64,000 nt of DNA from Rhizobium johnstonii 3841 (GCF_000009265.1 NC_008381.1:1-64000), one strand, 5' to 3'. Counted from the first letter of the stretch, positions 1 through 7,982 are shown. Made by a program: numbers and translations. The notes: generated by a model from the letters alone, not told the origin.

Positions 1-1218
1 ATGCCGACCAAGGCCGCGATTGTTGAGAAAGCCAAGAGAGCGAGTCGAGTTTCGATCGACGAGACGATCGCGCAGGACTCGACGATGCTCAGCAGCCAAT
101 TGCAGGTGCTGTTCGAGCGGTTGTTTTCGCCCGACGCCCGCAAATCGCTACGGCGGTTCAGCAGCACCGAGACTTCCAAGCTGCTCGGCGTTACCGACAG
201 CTATGTTCGCCACCTCGCCGCCCAGGTGGAAAGCATCAATCCGGAAAAGACGGCGGCCGGTCGACGGGTGTTCTCGCTTGAGGAAATCCATGCAATGCGC
301 CACCATCTCGGGCGCACCAAACCCTCCTATCTGCCGATGCGCCGGCCGGGCGACCATCTACAGGTGATTGCCGTCACCAATTTCAAAGGCGGCTCCGGCA
401 AGACGACGACATCAATTCACCTGGCGCAGTTCCTGGCCCTTCGCGGCTACCGCGTGCTCGCCGTCGACCTCGATCCGCAGGCCTCGATGTCGGCGATGCT
501 CGGATATCAGCCAGAATTCGACGTCGGCGAAAACGAGACGCTTTACGGTGCCATTAAATATGACGAAACGCGCCGCGACGTAGCCGACATCGTTCGCCAG
601 ACCTATTTTCCTGGGCTCGATCTCATTCCCGGCAATCTCGAACTGCACGAGTTCGAACACGATACTCCAAAGGCGCTCGCCGACACCAACCGCGACGACA
701 AGGACATGTTCTTCATGCGGGTCGGCAATGCGCTGCATTCGCTGGAGCGGAGCTACGATGTCGTCATCATCGATTGCCCGCCGACCCTCGGCTTCCTGAC
801 ACTGTCTGCTCTTTGCGCTGCCACCTCGGTTCTCATCACCGTCCATCCGCAGATGCTCGACGTGGCGTCGATGAACCAGTTCCTGACGATGACCTCCGAC
901 CTGCTGGCCGTCGTCAAGCAGGCAGGCGGCAATCTCGATTATGATTGGATGCGCTATCTGATCACCCGCTATGAGGCCAATGATGGACCGCAGGCGCAGA
1001 TCGTCGCCTTCCTGCGCAGTCTGTTCGGCGAGCGCGTGCTGACATCGATGATGGTCAAGTCGACAGCGGTCTCGGACGCGGGCCTGTCGAAGCAGACAAT
1101 CTACGAGGCGGGACGCGAGACAATGCATCGCCAGACCTATGACCGAGGCGTTGAATCCGTCGACAGCGTCAATGCCGAGGTCGAGCAACTCATTCGCAGC
1201 GCATGGAGCAGGACATGA
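1..1218 (+). CDS. repA: Plasmid partitioning protein RepA (ParA-type ATPase)
   Basis: RepA is the ParA-like ATPase that segregates repABC plasmids together with RepB and represses the repABC operon. The 405-residue protein has the usual layout: an N-terminal helix-turn-helix-like region (about residues 50-105), then the deviant Walker A motif KGGSGKTTT at residues 129-137, an LDPQAS segment, and VIIDCPP as Walker B near residue 255. Length and order match rhizobial RepA. The window begins exactly at its ATG, so the promoter and any upstream operator or parS sites are not visible. Its stop codon overlaps the proposed repB start as ATGA, which indicates translational coupling. Confidence 0.97.
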   Translation: MPTKAAIVEKAKRASRVSIDETIAQDSTMLSSQLQVLFERLFSPDARKSLRRFSSTETSKLLGVTDSYVRHLAAQVESINPEKTAAGRRVFSLEEIHAMRHHLGRTKPSYLPMRRPGDHLQVIAVTNFKGGSGKTTTSIHLAQFLALRGYRVLAVDLDPQASMSAMLGYQPEFDVGENETLYGAIKYDETRRDVADIVRQTYFPGLDLIPGNLELHEFEHDTPKALADTNRDDKDMFFMRVGNALHSLERSYDVVIIDCPPTLGFLTLSALCAATSVLITVHPQMLDVASMNQFLTMTSDLLAVVKQAGGNLDYDWMRYLITRYEANDGPQAQIVAFLRSLFGERVLTSMMVKSTAVSDAGLSKQTIYEAGRETMHRQTYDRGVESVDSVNAEVEQLIRSAWSRT

Positions 1219-2204
1219 GCCCAAAAGGACGCGATATCCTGAAGAGCATGGTCGGCGCCGTCGAGCCGACACGGCCTGAGGTGCCGAGCGTGCAACAGCC
1301 GCACCGGCCATCGGGAGCGGTCAAGGCGATGAATTTGTCGCTTGGTCGGTTGGGAGAGGAAGCAGCCGCCGCCAAGGCGCTGCGCGAATCGTTGGCTTCC
1401 GGTGACAAGGTGCTGGAGATTGACCCGGCTGCCGTCGAAATGTCCTTCATCCGTGACCGTATCCCGGTCGACAAGGATGCCGAGTTCGAGCGATTGAAGC
1501 AGTCCATCCAGGAAAGCGGACAGCAGGTTCCGATCCTGGTGCGGCCGGACCCGGTAAGGGCCGGGCACTACCAGGCCGCCTATGGCCACCGGCGCCTGCG
1601 GGCGGCAGCGGAGATCGGGGTTCCTGTTAAGGCCGTCGTGCGGAAGCTCACGGATGAAGAACTGATCCTCGCACAGGGTCAGGAAAATGGTCCCCGTGTC
1701 GACTTGAGTTTTATCGAGCGGGCCCTGTTTGCACGCCGCATGGATGAGTATGGCTTCAGTCGCGACATGATTGCCAAGGCGCTGGCGACAGACAAGCCGG
1801 AAACGTCAAGGCTCCTGCAGGTAGCTCAGACGATCGACCCCGAGATCATTCTCGCCATTGGGCCGGCCCCCAAGGTCGGACGCCCGCGCTGGCTGGCGTT
1901 TGCCGAGAAATTCAGGGAGACGAGCGGGCAGAAAAAGGCGCAGGCCGCAATCAGAACCGCCGGTTTCGGGACGTTGGAGACCAACAGCCGCTTCGATGTC
2001 ATCTGGAAGGCGGTGGAGGAAAAGAGCGCACCGCAGCGTGCCGAGCAGACGCTCCGGACCCAAGGTGGCGCGCCACTTGCTTTGGTGGCCCGCTCCGGCA
2101 AAACCTTTCGCATCACCGTCAAATCGGCGGCGTTTTCGGAATTCCTGGCTCAGCGGTTGGCAGGCCTCGCCGCCGAGTTCGAAGAGGAAAATGAGGGAAA
2201 ATGA
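1215..2204 (+). CDS. repB: Plasmid partitioning protein RepB (ParB family)
   Basis: RepB binds the parS centromere and works with RepA in segregation. The ParB N-terminal (nuclease-like) domain is visible, with the segments PVDKDAEFERLKQSIQESG and YGHRRLRAA, followed by LAQGQENGPRVDLSFIERA and a helix-turn-helix region (RDMIAKALATDKPETSRLL). I chose ATG 1215 because it forms an ATGA overlap with the repA stop and has a GGAGCAGG ribosome site just upstream; an in-frame ATG lies at 1203. At about 329 residues it is normal for the family. A parS-like palindrome follows 13 bases after the stop. Confidence 0.96.
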   Translation: MSPKGRDILKSMVGAVEPTRPEVPSVQQPHRPSGAVKAMNLSLGRLGEEAAAAKALRESLASGDKVLEIDPAAVEMSFIRDRIPVDKDAEFERLKQSIQESGQQVPILVRPDPVRAGHYQAAYGHRRLRAAAEIGVPVKAVVRKLTDEELILAQGQENGPRVDLSFIERALFARRMDEYGFSRDMIAKALATDKPETSRLLQVAQTIDPEIILAIGPAPKVGRPRWLAFAEKFRETSGQKKAQAAIRTAGFGTLETNSRFDVIWKAVEEKSAPQRAEQTLRTQGGAPLALVARSGKTFRITVKSAAFSEFLAQRLAGLAAEFEEENEGK

Positions 2205-2217
2205 GGCAGTTAGACCG

Positions 2218-2233
2218 ATTGTCAGCTGACAAT
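2218..2233. promoter_or_regulatory. parS-like centromere palindrome
   Basis: The sequence ATTGTCAGCTGACAAT is a perfect 16-bp palindrome 13 bases after the repB stop. The rhizobial repABC parS consensus is GTTNNNNGCNNNNAAC; this site matches it in the core and differs only in the outermost pair (A/T in place of G/C). Position between repB and repC is one of the usual places for parS. RepB binding is an inference from this match. Confidence 0.65.
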
Positions 2234-2254
2234 TCGGATAGGAGATAACGCGCA

Positions 2255-2312
2255 AAAGAAAAAAGCCCCCGAACGTCACCGTCACGGAAGCTTTCCTCGT
2301 AGTCTTGAACAC
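2255..2312 (-). ncRNA. Counter-transcribed antisense RNA (ctRNA, incA-type) of repABC
   Basis: In repABC plasmids a short antisense RNA from the repB-repC gap represses repC and acts as an incompatibility factor. On the minus strand a TTGACA -35 box lies at 2346-2341 and a GATTCT -10-like box at 2323-2318, 17 bases apart, which puts the start near 2311. Downstream GCUUCCG pairs with CGGGGGC (within 2264-2290), followed by a run of six U and then UCUUUU, a good intrinsic terminator. The deduced length of about 55-60 nt matches known ctRNAs. Ends are estimates. Confidence 0.7.
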
Positions 2313-2403
2313 CTCCGAGAATCGCACTTCCGAGAATCGCTGTCAAGAGTTTTTGGCGCCGTTTTGGTGAGCGGATTTCTTTTGCCTCGTTGAGGTAGAC
2401 GAT

Positions 2404-3711
2404 ATGGAAACCGGAAGTGTGACGACGCCCTTCGGGCGGCGGCCGATGACGCTTGGCATGCTCGCAAGCCAGGTTATGGCAGGGAAGATCAAGCCGGATC
2501 AGTCGGTCGATAAGTGGAAATTGTTTCGCGCACTGTGCGAAGCAAAGCCGCTGCTCGGCGTCGGCGATCGGGCGCTTGCCGTGCTCAACGCGCTTTTGAG
2601 CTTTTATCCGAAGAATGAGCTGGCGCAGGGAAACGGTTTGATCGTCTTCCCATCGAATATCCAGCTTTCGCTCAGAACGCACGGCATGGCCGAACAAACC
2701 GTGCGGCGTCATCTCGCCGCGCTCGTCGAGGCAGGCCTTCTGTTGCGCAAGGATAGCCCCAACGGCAAGCGTTACGTGCGCAGGGACAGGGCAGGGGAGG
2801 TCGACGAGGCGTTTGGCTTCTCGCTGGCGCCGCTGCTTGCCCGTGCCGAGGAGATCGAACAGCTCGCGGCCGCGGTGATGGCTGAGCGGCTGCATGTCCA
2901 GCGCCTGCGTGAACGCATCACCCTTTGCCGCCGTGACATTGCAAAACTGATCGAAGCGGCCGTTGAAGAAGAGATCGTTGGGGATTGGCAAGGCCTGTAC
3001 CGGGAATTCCGGGACCTGATCGAAAGCCTGCCGCGATCGCCGACGACAGCGCAGCTTGAACTGTTGCTCGACGAATTGACGGGTCTGCGCACAGATATTC
3101 TTAACCGGCTGGAAAGTCGGGTTAAATCAGCAAAACAGCGCGGCAATGCCGATTATATCGAGCGTCACATACAGAATTCAAATCCCGAATCTAAATCTGA
3201 ACTTGAACCAGGCTTCGAAACGAAGCAGGGCGCGATAGCTGAGCCAGACAACGACCGAGGGGCCGTGACGGCAGAGAAGGGAAGGGGTAAGGCAACCCAT
3301 CCCTTCCATCAGATGGAGGAAGAGCAAAGTCGACGGCCGGGGGGCCGCAACGATGGTGGCGGACTGAAATCCTTCCCACTTGGCCTGGTTCTGCAGGCCT
3401 GCCCGGAAATCCTTGCCTATGGGCCGGATGGCGCAATCCGCAACTGGCGCGATCTGATGGCCGCAGCCGTCATCGTTCGATCGATGCTGGGCGTCAGTCC
3501 ATCGGCCTACGAAGAGGCCGCCAATGTGATGGGTCCGGAAAACGCCGCGACCGTAATGGCATGCATCCTGGAGCGAGGCGGCCACATTAATTCGGCCGGT
3601 GGCTATCTTCGTGGCCTGACGCGGCGAAGCGAAAAGGGCGAATTCGCGATCGGCCCAATGCTGATGGCGCTTCTGCGGGCAAATGCGCCGGCCGGGCGGA
3701 AAGTTGGATAG
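2404..3711 (+). CDS. repC: Replication initiator RepC
   Basis: RepC is the essential initiator of repABC plasmids and acts on an origin within its own gene. The N-terminus (METGSVTTPFGRRPMTLGML) is the classical RepC start, followed by a winged-helix DNA-binding region (about residues 40-130, including GMAEQTVRRHLAALVEAGL) and a variable linker. The C-terminal domain near residues 325-420 includes LGVSPSAYEEA and GGYLRGLTRRSEKGEF. Length (435) is normal for the family. Its expression should be controlled by the antisense RNA just upstream. No frameshift is seen. Confidence 0.96.
   Translation: METGSVTTPFGRRPMTLGMLASQVMAGKIKPDQSVDKWKLFRALCEAKPLLGVGDRALAVLNALLSFYPKNELAQGNGLIVFPSNIQLSLRTHGMAEQTVRRHLAALVEAGLLLRKDSPNGKRYVRRDRAGEVDEAFGFSLAPLLARAEEIEQLAAAVMAERLHVQRLRERITLCRRDIAKLIEAAVEEEIVGDWQGLYREFRDLIESLPRSPTTAQLELLLDELTGLRTDILNRLESRVKSAKQRGNADYIERHIQNSNPESKSELEPGFETKQGAIAEPDNDRGAVTAEKGRGKATHPFHQMEEEQSRRPGGRNDGGGLKSFPLGLVLQACPEILAYGPDGAIRNWRDLMAAAVIVRSMLGVSPSAYEEAANVMGPENAATVMACILERGGHINSAGGYLRGLTRRSEKGEFAIGPMLMALLRANAPAGRKVG
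3160..3215. other. Candidate origin of replication (oriV) within repC
   Basis: repABC origins map to an AT-rich stretch inside repC. This segment (TCACATACAGAATTCAAATC and following bases) is clearly AT-richer than the surrounding coding sequence and falls in the variable linker of RepC. The call rests on composition and position only. Confidence 0.4.
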
Positions 3712-3776
3712 GCCTTCGGCTCCGTGCGGGCGGCGCCGATAGATAGCTAAGCTCGGGCAAAACTCTGCAGGCTGCT

Positions 3777-4350
3777 ACGAGATTACCCATCACGACGATG
3801 TCGCCGGGTTTGAGCACTGGTACGAGTTGCTGCTCGACATAGGCGCGAAAGCACTCACCGTTGATCGAGTCCATCGAAGACACAGGGTGCGGTGAGCCGA
3901 TCGCAGCGCAACGCGCCGAGGAAAGTCAGGGTGCGCCAATGTCCGTGCGGGGCGAAGCTGCGCAGGCGTTTGCCCTTCGGCCCCCACCCTCGAAGCGCCG
4001 CCATGTTGGTCTTGATCCAGGTTTCATCGATAAAGACCAGCCGTCTTGGATCGAGGCCAGACTGCCAGGATCGCCAGCGCTGTCGCCGTTGCGCGACGTC
4101 AGCGCGCGCCCGCTCAAGGGCGAACAGTGTTTTTTTGAACCGCAATCCCTCACGCCGCAGGAACTGCCACACCGTATCGTGGGATAGCTTCACCCGTGAC
4201 ATCGATCGGGGCAGCGGAAAATCTTCTCGTGCCAAGAAGAGGCCGAAGAGGGTGCCATCCACCAAGCCGGCTGCGCCGGACGCAACAACGGGCGAAAAGC
4301 CATCGCGGCAGCGGCAGGGGAGGGCTCATTCGCAGGCGGTAGGGCCTCAA
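3777..4350 (-). pseudogene. IS630-family transposase remnant
   Basis: The minus strand encodes broken pieces of an IS630-type DDE transposase. The best-preserved part (3855-4265) has RREGLRFKKTLFALERA and the first catalytic block VFIDETWIKTNMAALRGWG. The reading frame then shifts, and INGECFRAYVEQQLVPVLKP continues in another frame down to about 3777. The second catalytic block, normally VVMDNLG, reads VVMGNL, so the Asp is lost, and homology stops there. The N-terminus is also scattered over frames near 4200-4380. The element is dead, lying between repC and a vapBC module. Confidence 0.75.
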
Positions 4351-4380
4351 CTCCTGACTGCAGTCTCTCTTCCGCCATGA

Positions 4381-4767
4381 TCACGCCGCCCGGACATCGG
4401 TTTGAGCGAAATCGTTGCCCTTGAACAGCAGCGGCTCGCCGGACGCTTTCGCCAGAGCATAGGCAAAGCAGTCGCCAAAGTTGAGACCGGCCTTGTGACG
4501 ACCTTTTCCGAAATCGAGAAACGCCTGCCTTGCCAATTCGCCATGCTCGAGCGTGACAGGCTCGATGATGATGCCGGCGCGCCGGAAGAAGGCGTCGGCC
4601 TGGCGCATGCCGTCGGGGCCGAGCTGACCCTCGACCACCATCGACAACTCGACGTAATTGGCGACGCTGATCCGTGTGAGCTCCGCGTCATGGATGATCT
4701 TAACGAAACTCGCCGCCTCGGGCTCACGGTAGAGGATTGCGACCAGGGCCGAGGTATCGATGATCAT
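4381..4767 (-). CDS. vapC: VapC-family toxin (PIN-domain ribonuclease)
   Basis: A 128-residue PIN-domain protein, the usual size for VapC. The acidic metal-binding set is present: Asp4 (MIIDTSALVA), Glu40 (ANYVELSMV), Asp99 (NFGDCFAYAL) and Asp119 near the end. VapC toxins cleave RNA and are held inactive by VapB. The start overlaps the upstream vapB stop by four bases, the usual coupling in vapBC operons. The module sits directly after repABC, consistent with plasmid maintenance. Confidence 0.9.
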   Translation of the reverse strand: MIIDTSALVAILYREPEAASFVKIIHDAELTRISVANYVELSMVVEGQLGPDGMRQADAFFRRAGIIIEPVTLEHGELARQAFLDFGKGRHKAGLNFGDCFAYALAKASGEPLLFKGNDFAQTDVRAA

Positions 4768-5012
4768 TTCGGCAGGCCGTTCTCGTCGTAAAGGAACTCG
4801 GCATGGTCGACGTAGGGGCGTTTGACGTGCGCTGCGGCGCGATCGGCGATCGCCAGGAGCTCCTCGACGCTGGCACGCCCCTTTCGCCGTTCGATCTTCG
4901 CGAACCGCTCGCGCAGCGCCTCGGTGACAACGCGGGTCATGCTTTCTCCCGTGGCGTGGGAGATCGCCTGCGCCAAGCGATGGGCTTCCGGATCCTTGAT
5001 GCTGAGGCTCAT
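4764..5012 (-). CDS. vapB: VapB-family antitoxin
   Basis: An 82-residue protein with an N-terminal ribbon-helix-helix-like segment (SLSIKDPEAHRLAQAISHAT, then GESMTRVVTEALRERF) and a charged C-terminal tail expected to wrap the toxin. It resembles the PSK/VapB antitoxins that precede PIN toxins. It overlaps vapC by four bases and is transcribed first. A perfect inverted repeat lies 15-40 bases upstream of its start. Confidence 0.85.
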   Translation of the reverse strand: MSLSIKDPEAHRLAQAISHATGESMTRVVTEALRERFAKIERRKGRASVEELLAIADRAAAHVKRPYVDHAEFLYDENGLPK

Positions 5013-5026
5013 TCCGATAATTTCCG

Positions 5027-5052
5027 TCTAGAAAAATAGCGTTCTTTCTAGA
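5027..5052 (-). promoter_or_regulatory. Candidate vapBC operator (inverted repeat)
   Basis: TCTAGAAA (5027-5034) and TTTCTAGA (5045-5052) form a perfect 8-bp inverted repeat with a 10-base spacer, 15 bases upstream of the vapB start. TA antitoxins with ribbon-helix-helix folds usually repress their own operon through such palindromes. No binding data are implied. Confidence 0.5.
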
Positions 5053-5092
5053 TTTCTATGCGCAATCTTCTTCATTTTCAAGCCTGTCGAAT

Positions 5093-5117
5093 AATGTCCG
5101 ATAAATTACCGGACATT
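5093..5117 (-). terminator. Inverted repeat after the recombinase gene (terminator or operator)
   Basis: AATGTCCG and CGGACATT form a perfect 8-bp inverted repeat with a 9-base AT-rich spacer, 14 bases beyond the stop of the recombinase gene ending at 5131. It could end transcription of that operon. No long T-run follows, so a protein or recombinase binding site is also possible. Confidence 0.35.
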
Positions 5118-5130
5118 TAGATGGAGCCAC

Positions 5131-6273
5131 CTAGAGCATTCGAGCAGCGCGACCGCTTCGCCGCGTAGCGTTGTTATAGTAGCTGGATGCCTGCTGCACA
5201 GAGCGGTGGCGCGATTGCTCCATGGCTTCAGGAAGCGGGATGCCGCGGTTCGCAGCCTCCGTCAGATAGCCCGACCGAAGTCCATGCGCCGAAAACTCCC
5301 CAGGCTCCAACCCAGCTGCTGCCACCCGCCGCTTGACGATATCGTTGACCGCTTTTGGGTCGAGCGCCCGTCGGGATACATTGCCCCAGCGATCGATCGC
5401 TCGAAACACGCTGCCGCCATCGACTTTTGCAGCCGTCAGCCAGGCGTTCAGCGCGTCCACCGGCCGGCCGGTCAGATAGACGACCTCGTCCTGGCTGGCA
5501 CCGGAATTCTTGGTGCGGCCAAGATGGATGGCGAGCGAGGGGAGGGCGATGTCGTCCTCACCGGTGACCGGCGCCTCGACCGTCAGTTGCTCCCGGCGCA
5601 GACCCGCGACTTCGCTGCGACGACGACCGCCGGAGGCGAAGGCGACCATCAGGATTGCCCGGTCACGGAGATCGCGCAGACTGTCGGTCGCGCAGGTCGC
5701 CAGCAGTTTTGCCAGCACATCGCCGGTGACGGCCTTGGCGCTCTTGCGACGCCGCGTCCGGGGGACGGCGCGAACGGCGAGGCGAATGGCTGATTTGAGG
5801 GCAGGGGAGGTGAAGGCGCCGTCGAGGCCGCGCCATTTGGTCAGCGTCGACCAGTTGGCGAGGCGCCGACGCACCGTGTCGGGTGCGTGTGGCCCCAGAG
5901 ACCTCAGGAAGCCGCGAAAGCGCAAGACGTCTTCGACATCGGCCGGCATGCCATGCTCGGGGTCGTTTTCGCGCCGTTGCGGATCCCACAGATGATGGGC
6001 GACAAATTTAAGCAGCAGCGCCTCCGCCGCTGGCCAGGGCAGGGCGCTACCCGTCGCCGCAAGCGACCAGGCTTCGAGATAGGCGAGGTCGGAGGTCAGT
6101 GCCCGCAGCGTGTTGTCGCCCATACCGGCATTGACGAGATGCCGCAGCGTCTCGACATCCTGGTCGGTCAACAGCTCGGCGAGCTTGTCACGGCGGTCGA
6201 TCGGCAGCACGGCTGCGATGGTGTCCAGGGCCTCGGCGCGGCTGGTGACGGATGCAGAATGCGTGACACTCAT
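5131..6273 (-). CDS. Tyrosine recombinase / phage-type integrase
   Basis: A 380-residue tyrosine recombinase. The N-terminal half looks like a SAM-like core-binding domain. The catalytic domain shows the first Arg in AFASGGRRRSEVAGL (about residue 218), HGLRSGYLTEAA (box II, H-x-x-R, near 325) and the terminal MEQSRHRSVQQASSYYNN with the second His/Arg region and the Tyr nucleophile. The start codon overlaps the stop of the Phd-like gene upstream (bases 6270-6273, ATGA), so it belongs to the TA operon that begins near 7275. The substrate is unknown; resolution of plasmid multimers would fit its setting. Confidence 0.9.
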   Translation of the reverse strand: MSVTHSASVTSRAEALDTIAAVLPIDRRDKLAELLTDQDVETLRHLVNAGMGDNTLRALTSDLAYLEAWSLAATGSALPWPAAEALLLKFVAHHLWDPQRRENDPEHGMPADVEDVLRFRGFLRSLGPHAPDTVRRRLANWSTLTKWRGLDGAFTSPALKSAIRLAVRAVPRTRRRKSAKAVTGDVLAKLLATCATDSLRDLRDRAILMVAFASGGRRRSEVAGLRREQLTVEAPVTGEDDIALPSLAIHLGRTKNSGASQDEVVYLTGRPVDALNAWLTAAKVDGGSVFRAIDRWGNVSRRALDPKAVNDIVKRRVAAAGLEPGEFSAHGLRSGYLTEAANRGIPLPEAMEQSRHRSVQQASSYYNNATRRSGRAARML

Positions 6274-6599
6274 CGCGGCGCGCCGTCTGCGTCGTAGAAG
6301 TCATCGTGCGCGGACGTCAGATCCACGCCTTTCGGCCTGCCTGTCGCAGCAATAGCCCAGACATCATCTAGCGAAGAAGGTCTTCCGGCCTCGGCGATCC
6401 TGCTGGCTGAAGCGGCCGCTACCCCGTCGCCAAGGCTCTTCGTAGGCTGGTCAGATCCGAGAACAGGGCTCGAAGAAAACGCGGTGAGCCTTGCAACAGG
6501 TCGTCCGTCCCGGCACACATAGACCTCATCCTGACGGGCCAATTCGATGAGCTCCTCCAAGCGTTCCGCCGCTTCCTGGACATCAGCGAATATCATCAT
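6270..6599 (-). CDS. Phd/YefM-like antitoxin-type protein
   Basis: The first 45 residues resemble the Phd/YefM fold: FADVQEAAERLEELIELA, then DEVYVCRDGRPVARL, the usual signature preceding the toxin-binding tail. The remaining 60 or so residues are low-complexity and end in an acidic segment (AHDDFYDADG). I chose ATG 6599 because a GGAGG ribosome site lies 6 bases upstream. It follows a PIN toxin that already has its own antitoxin, and it overlaps the recombinase gene by four bases. It may be a second antitoxin or a regulator of the recombinase. Confidence 0.65.
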   Translation of the reverse strand: MMIFADVQEAAERLEELIELARQDEVYVCRDGRPVARLTAFSSSPVLGSDQPTKSLGDGVAAASASRIAEAGRPSSLDDVWAIAATGRPKGVDLTSAHDDFYDADGAPR

Positions 6600-6610
6600 C
6601 ACCAACCTCC

Positions 6611-6988
6611 TTACCATACCCGTTCGTGCAGCACCGCATCGAAGGCGATGTCGAGCGACACGAAGGCACAATGTTCCAACCGCGTCTGGGCGGCGAGAAT
6701 GCGGTCCCAGGGATCGCGGTGATCCCAGTCGAAGCTTGCCGCCAGTTCGGCGTGTAGGTCGGTGATGGCAAGTGTCTGTAGGCCACTGTCAGAGACGGCA
6801 GCGCGCAGTTCCTGCGGTTTAAGATCGAGCTTTTTCAAACGCATCTTGTTGTCAAGCTCGTAGAAGGACACGGCGCTGACGAGGACGCTGTTGGCCTTGT
6901 CCTCGATCAGCGACCGGGCCATCCCGGACAGCCGCTCGCTGCCGATTGTCCACCAGTAGACAGCGTGGCTGTCGAGCAGAATCTTCAT
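6611..6988 (-). CDS. vapC: VapC-like PIN-domain toxin
   Basis: A 125-residue PIN protein of the type found with Phd-like antitoxins: MKILLDSHAVYWW with Asp6, Glu44 in SFYELDNKMR, the HRDPWDRILAAQ motif with Asp95, and a final Asp113. These acidic residues bind the metal that cleaves RNA. It overlaps the upstream antitoxin gene by four bases. This is a second VapBC-like module in the same 3-kb stretch, with no close sequence similarity to the one at 4381-5012. Confidence 0.88.
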   Translation of the reverse strand: MKILLDSHAVYWWTIGSERLSGMARSLIEDKANSVLVSAVSFYELDNKMRLKKLDLKPQELRAAVSDSGLQTLAITDLHAELAASFDWDHRDPWDRILAAQTRLEHCAFVSLDIAFDAVLHERVW

Positions 6989-7275
6989 GGCTGGGACTGG
7001 CGGTCGGATGGACCACCCTGCCAGACGCCGACATCATCGGTCCAGTCGCCGGCGTCGATTGCCGCCTGCTCGGCATCGACCTCGTCGAACAGGTCGTCGG
7101 GCAGACCGCGCTGGCGCAGCAAGCCGAAGGGGCGCTTGCCGCCATCGGCTGGGCCGATGCGGGCATAGATCTCGCTGCCTCGCATGATAATGATTTCTTC
7201 GCCCTGGTTGGCGCGTTCGAGCACCTCGGCGAAATTTTTCCGCGCTTCGCTGATCTTGTAGCTGGTCTGGGACAT
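6985..7275 (-). CDS. Phd/YefM-family antitoxin
   Basis: A 96-residue antitoxin with the classical N-terminus SYKISEARKNFAEVLERANQ, then GEEIIIMRGSEIYARIGP, the Phd/YefM DNA-binding fold. The C-terminal half is acidic and probably binds the PIN toxin encoded next. It is the first gene of an apparent four-gene operon: antitoxin, PIN toxin, second Phd-like gene, recombinase. The ATG at 7275 starts just before MSQTSYKISEA. Confidence 0.87.
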   Translation of the reverse strand: MSQTSYKISEARKNFAEVLERANQGEEIIIMRGSEIYARIGPADGGKRPFGLLRQRGLPDDLFDEVDAEQAAIDAGDWTDDVGVWQGGPSDRQSQP

Positions 7276-7327
7276 CGTGCGCTCCGATTTTGCCTCTCAA
7301 GCTGCACGATAGCACCGTAAACCCCTG

Positions 7328-7346
7328 CGTACAATCCATCTGTACG
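7328..7346 (-). promoter_or_regulatory. Possible operator of the Phd/PIN operon
   Basis: CGTACA and TGTACG form a 6-bp inverted repeat separated by 7 bases, about 55 bases upstream of the antitoxin start. Phd antitoxins bind short palindromes near their promoters. The repeat is short, so this is a weak call. Confidence 0.3.
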
Positions 7347-7464
7347 TATCACTTCCGATAACCAGTACTTATCGATGGTTAGAAGTCCAACTGGCAATCA
7401 TACCATGTGGCGAACCGTAATATTCACATAGAGTTCGTTTAGGAAATCATTTACTATGATTTCA

Positions 7465-7530
7465 ATGGCTTATGATATCGCGAAATTCAGCATGAATTCC
7501 CTGATGCGGCCGGCTTTCGACGTCGGTGTT
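7465..7530 (+). pseudogene. 5' fragment of a DUF1612 (RHE_PE00001-type) gene, cut by a transposon end
   Basis: From ATG 7465 the plus strand encodes MAYDIAKFSMNSLMRPAFDV and two more residues before entering the transposon end at 7531. This looks like the N-terminus of the rhizobial DUF1612/HTH family. The C-terminal part resumes at 18596 with SALTRLDERIARSPV and lacks exactly this N-terminus. Joining PAFDVG to SALTRLDERIARSP gives a sensible continuous protein. The two pieces therefore look like one gene split by an 11-kb insertion. The family match is from memory, not a search. Confidence 0.6.
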
Positions 7531-7611
7531 GTGGCTTTTACTTCCCGATTTCAATTGAAGCGCTAAGGTGAAAACCGAGCCCTAAATTTTGACGTAACGA
7601 TTTCACGCCGA
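7531..7611 (+). repeat. Left terminal inverted repeat of the tni-type transposon
   Basis: GTGGCTTTTAC at 7531-7541 is the inverse of GTAAAAGCCAC at 15209-15219 and 18585-18595. Subterminal motifs are also shared with the right end: CGATTTCAATTG (7546-7557) and TAACGATTTCA near 7597. Multiple transposase binding sites of this kind are typical of TniA/Mu-type elements. No 5-bp target duplication is evident with either right end. Confidence 0.6.
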
Positions 7612-7628
7612 GAGCAGGCGAGGGGCTC

Positions 7629-7860
7629 TCAAAGACCCGACGCCTTGGTGAGATTGGTGTGGAAGCGGGCGCGTCGGCGCGATACTTGCGCGTCATTTCG
7701 GCCGAAGCGTCCCCAGCTGCTTTTTGCACATATCGCTCGTCGATCTCCGCCGAAGACGCTAGACCCGCGCAGCGAGTGGCCAGAGAATTTAAGTCCTCGC
7801 TCGACCTCGGCGGGGTCGTCACCCGCGCCGGCGGCAATCGCCGTGCGCACGGCTAGGCGC
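7629..7860 (-). pseudogene. Duplicated 3' end of a tyrosine recombinase gene (frameshifted)
   Basis: This minus-strand stretch repeats the end of the recombinase gene at 8595-9749. It encodes KFSGHSLR, SSAEIDERYVQK, ASAEMTRKY and the same terminal NLTKASGL, but spread over two frames, so it is not a working gene. The intact copy reads KFSGHSLRAGLASSAEVDER and ends identically. The parDE pair lies exactly between the fragment and the complete gene, so parDE is bracketed by a partial direct repeat. Confidence 0.75.
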
Positions 7861-7932
7861 CACCCTGCTGGCCCTTAAGACAATCCGGTCTGACGTCCTT
7901 GACTTTGTCGACTGCCGGATCATCTCGTCAGA

Positions 7933-7957
7933 TTGACAAATGTGCTACTGAGTAGCA
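7933..7957 (+). promoter_or_regulatory. Candidate parDE promoter and operator
   Basis: TTGACA (7933-7938) is a perfect -35 box and is followed by TGCTAC-TGA-GTAGCA (7943-7957), a perfect 6-bp inverted repeat in the spacer/-10 region. An AGGAG ribosome site (7971-7975) precedes the parD ATG at 7983. Autorepression of parDE by ParD at this palindrome is the natural inference. Confidence 0.5.
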
Positions 7958-7982
7958 AATTAAGGCTCAAAGGAGTAAACCG

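Noticed and set aside
412..1311. Long minus-strand open frame opposite repA
   Set aside because: It is the GC-driven shadow of repA, with a composition rich in Arg and Ala and no family features.
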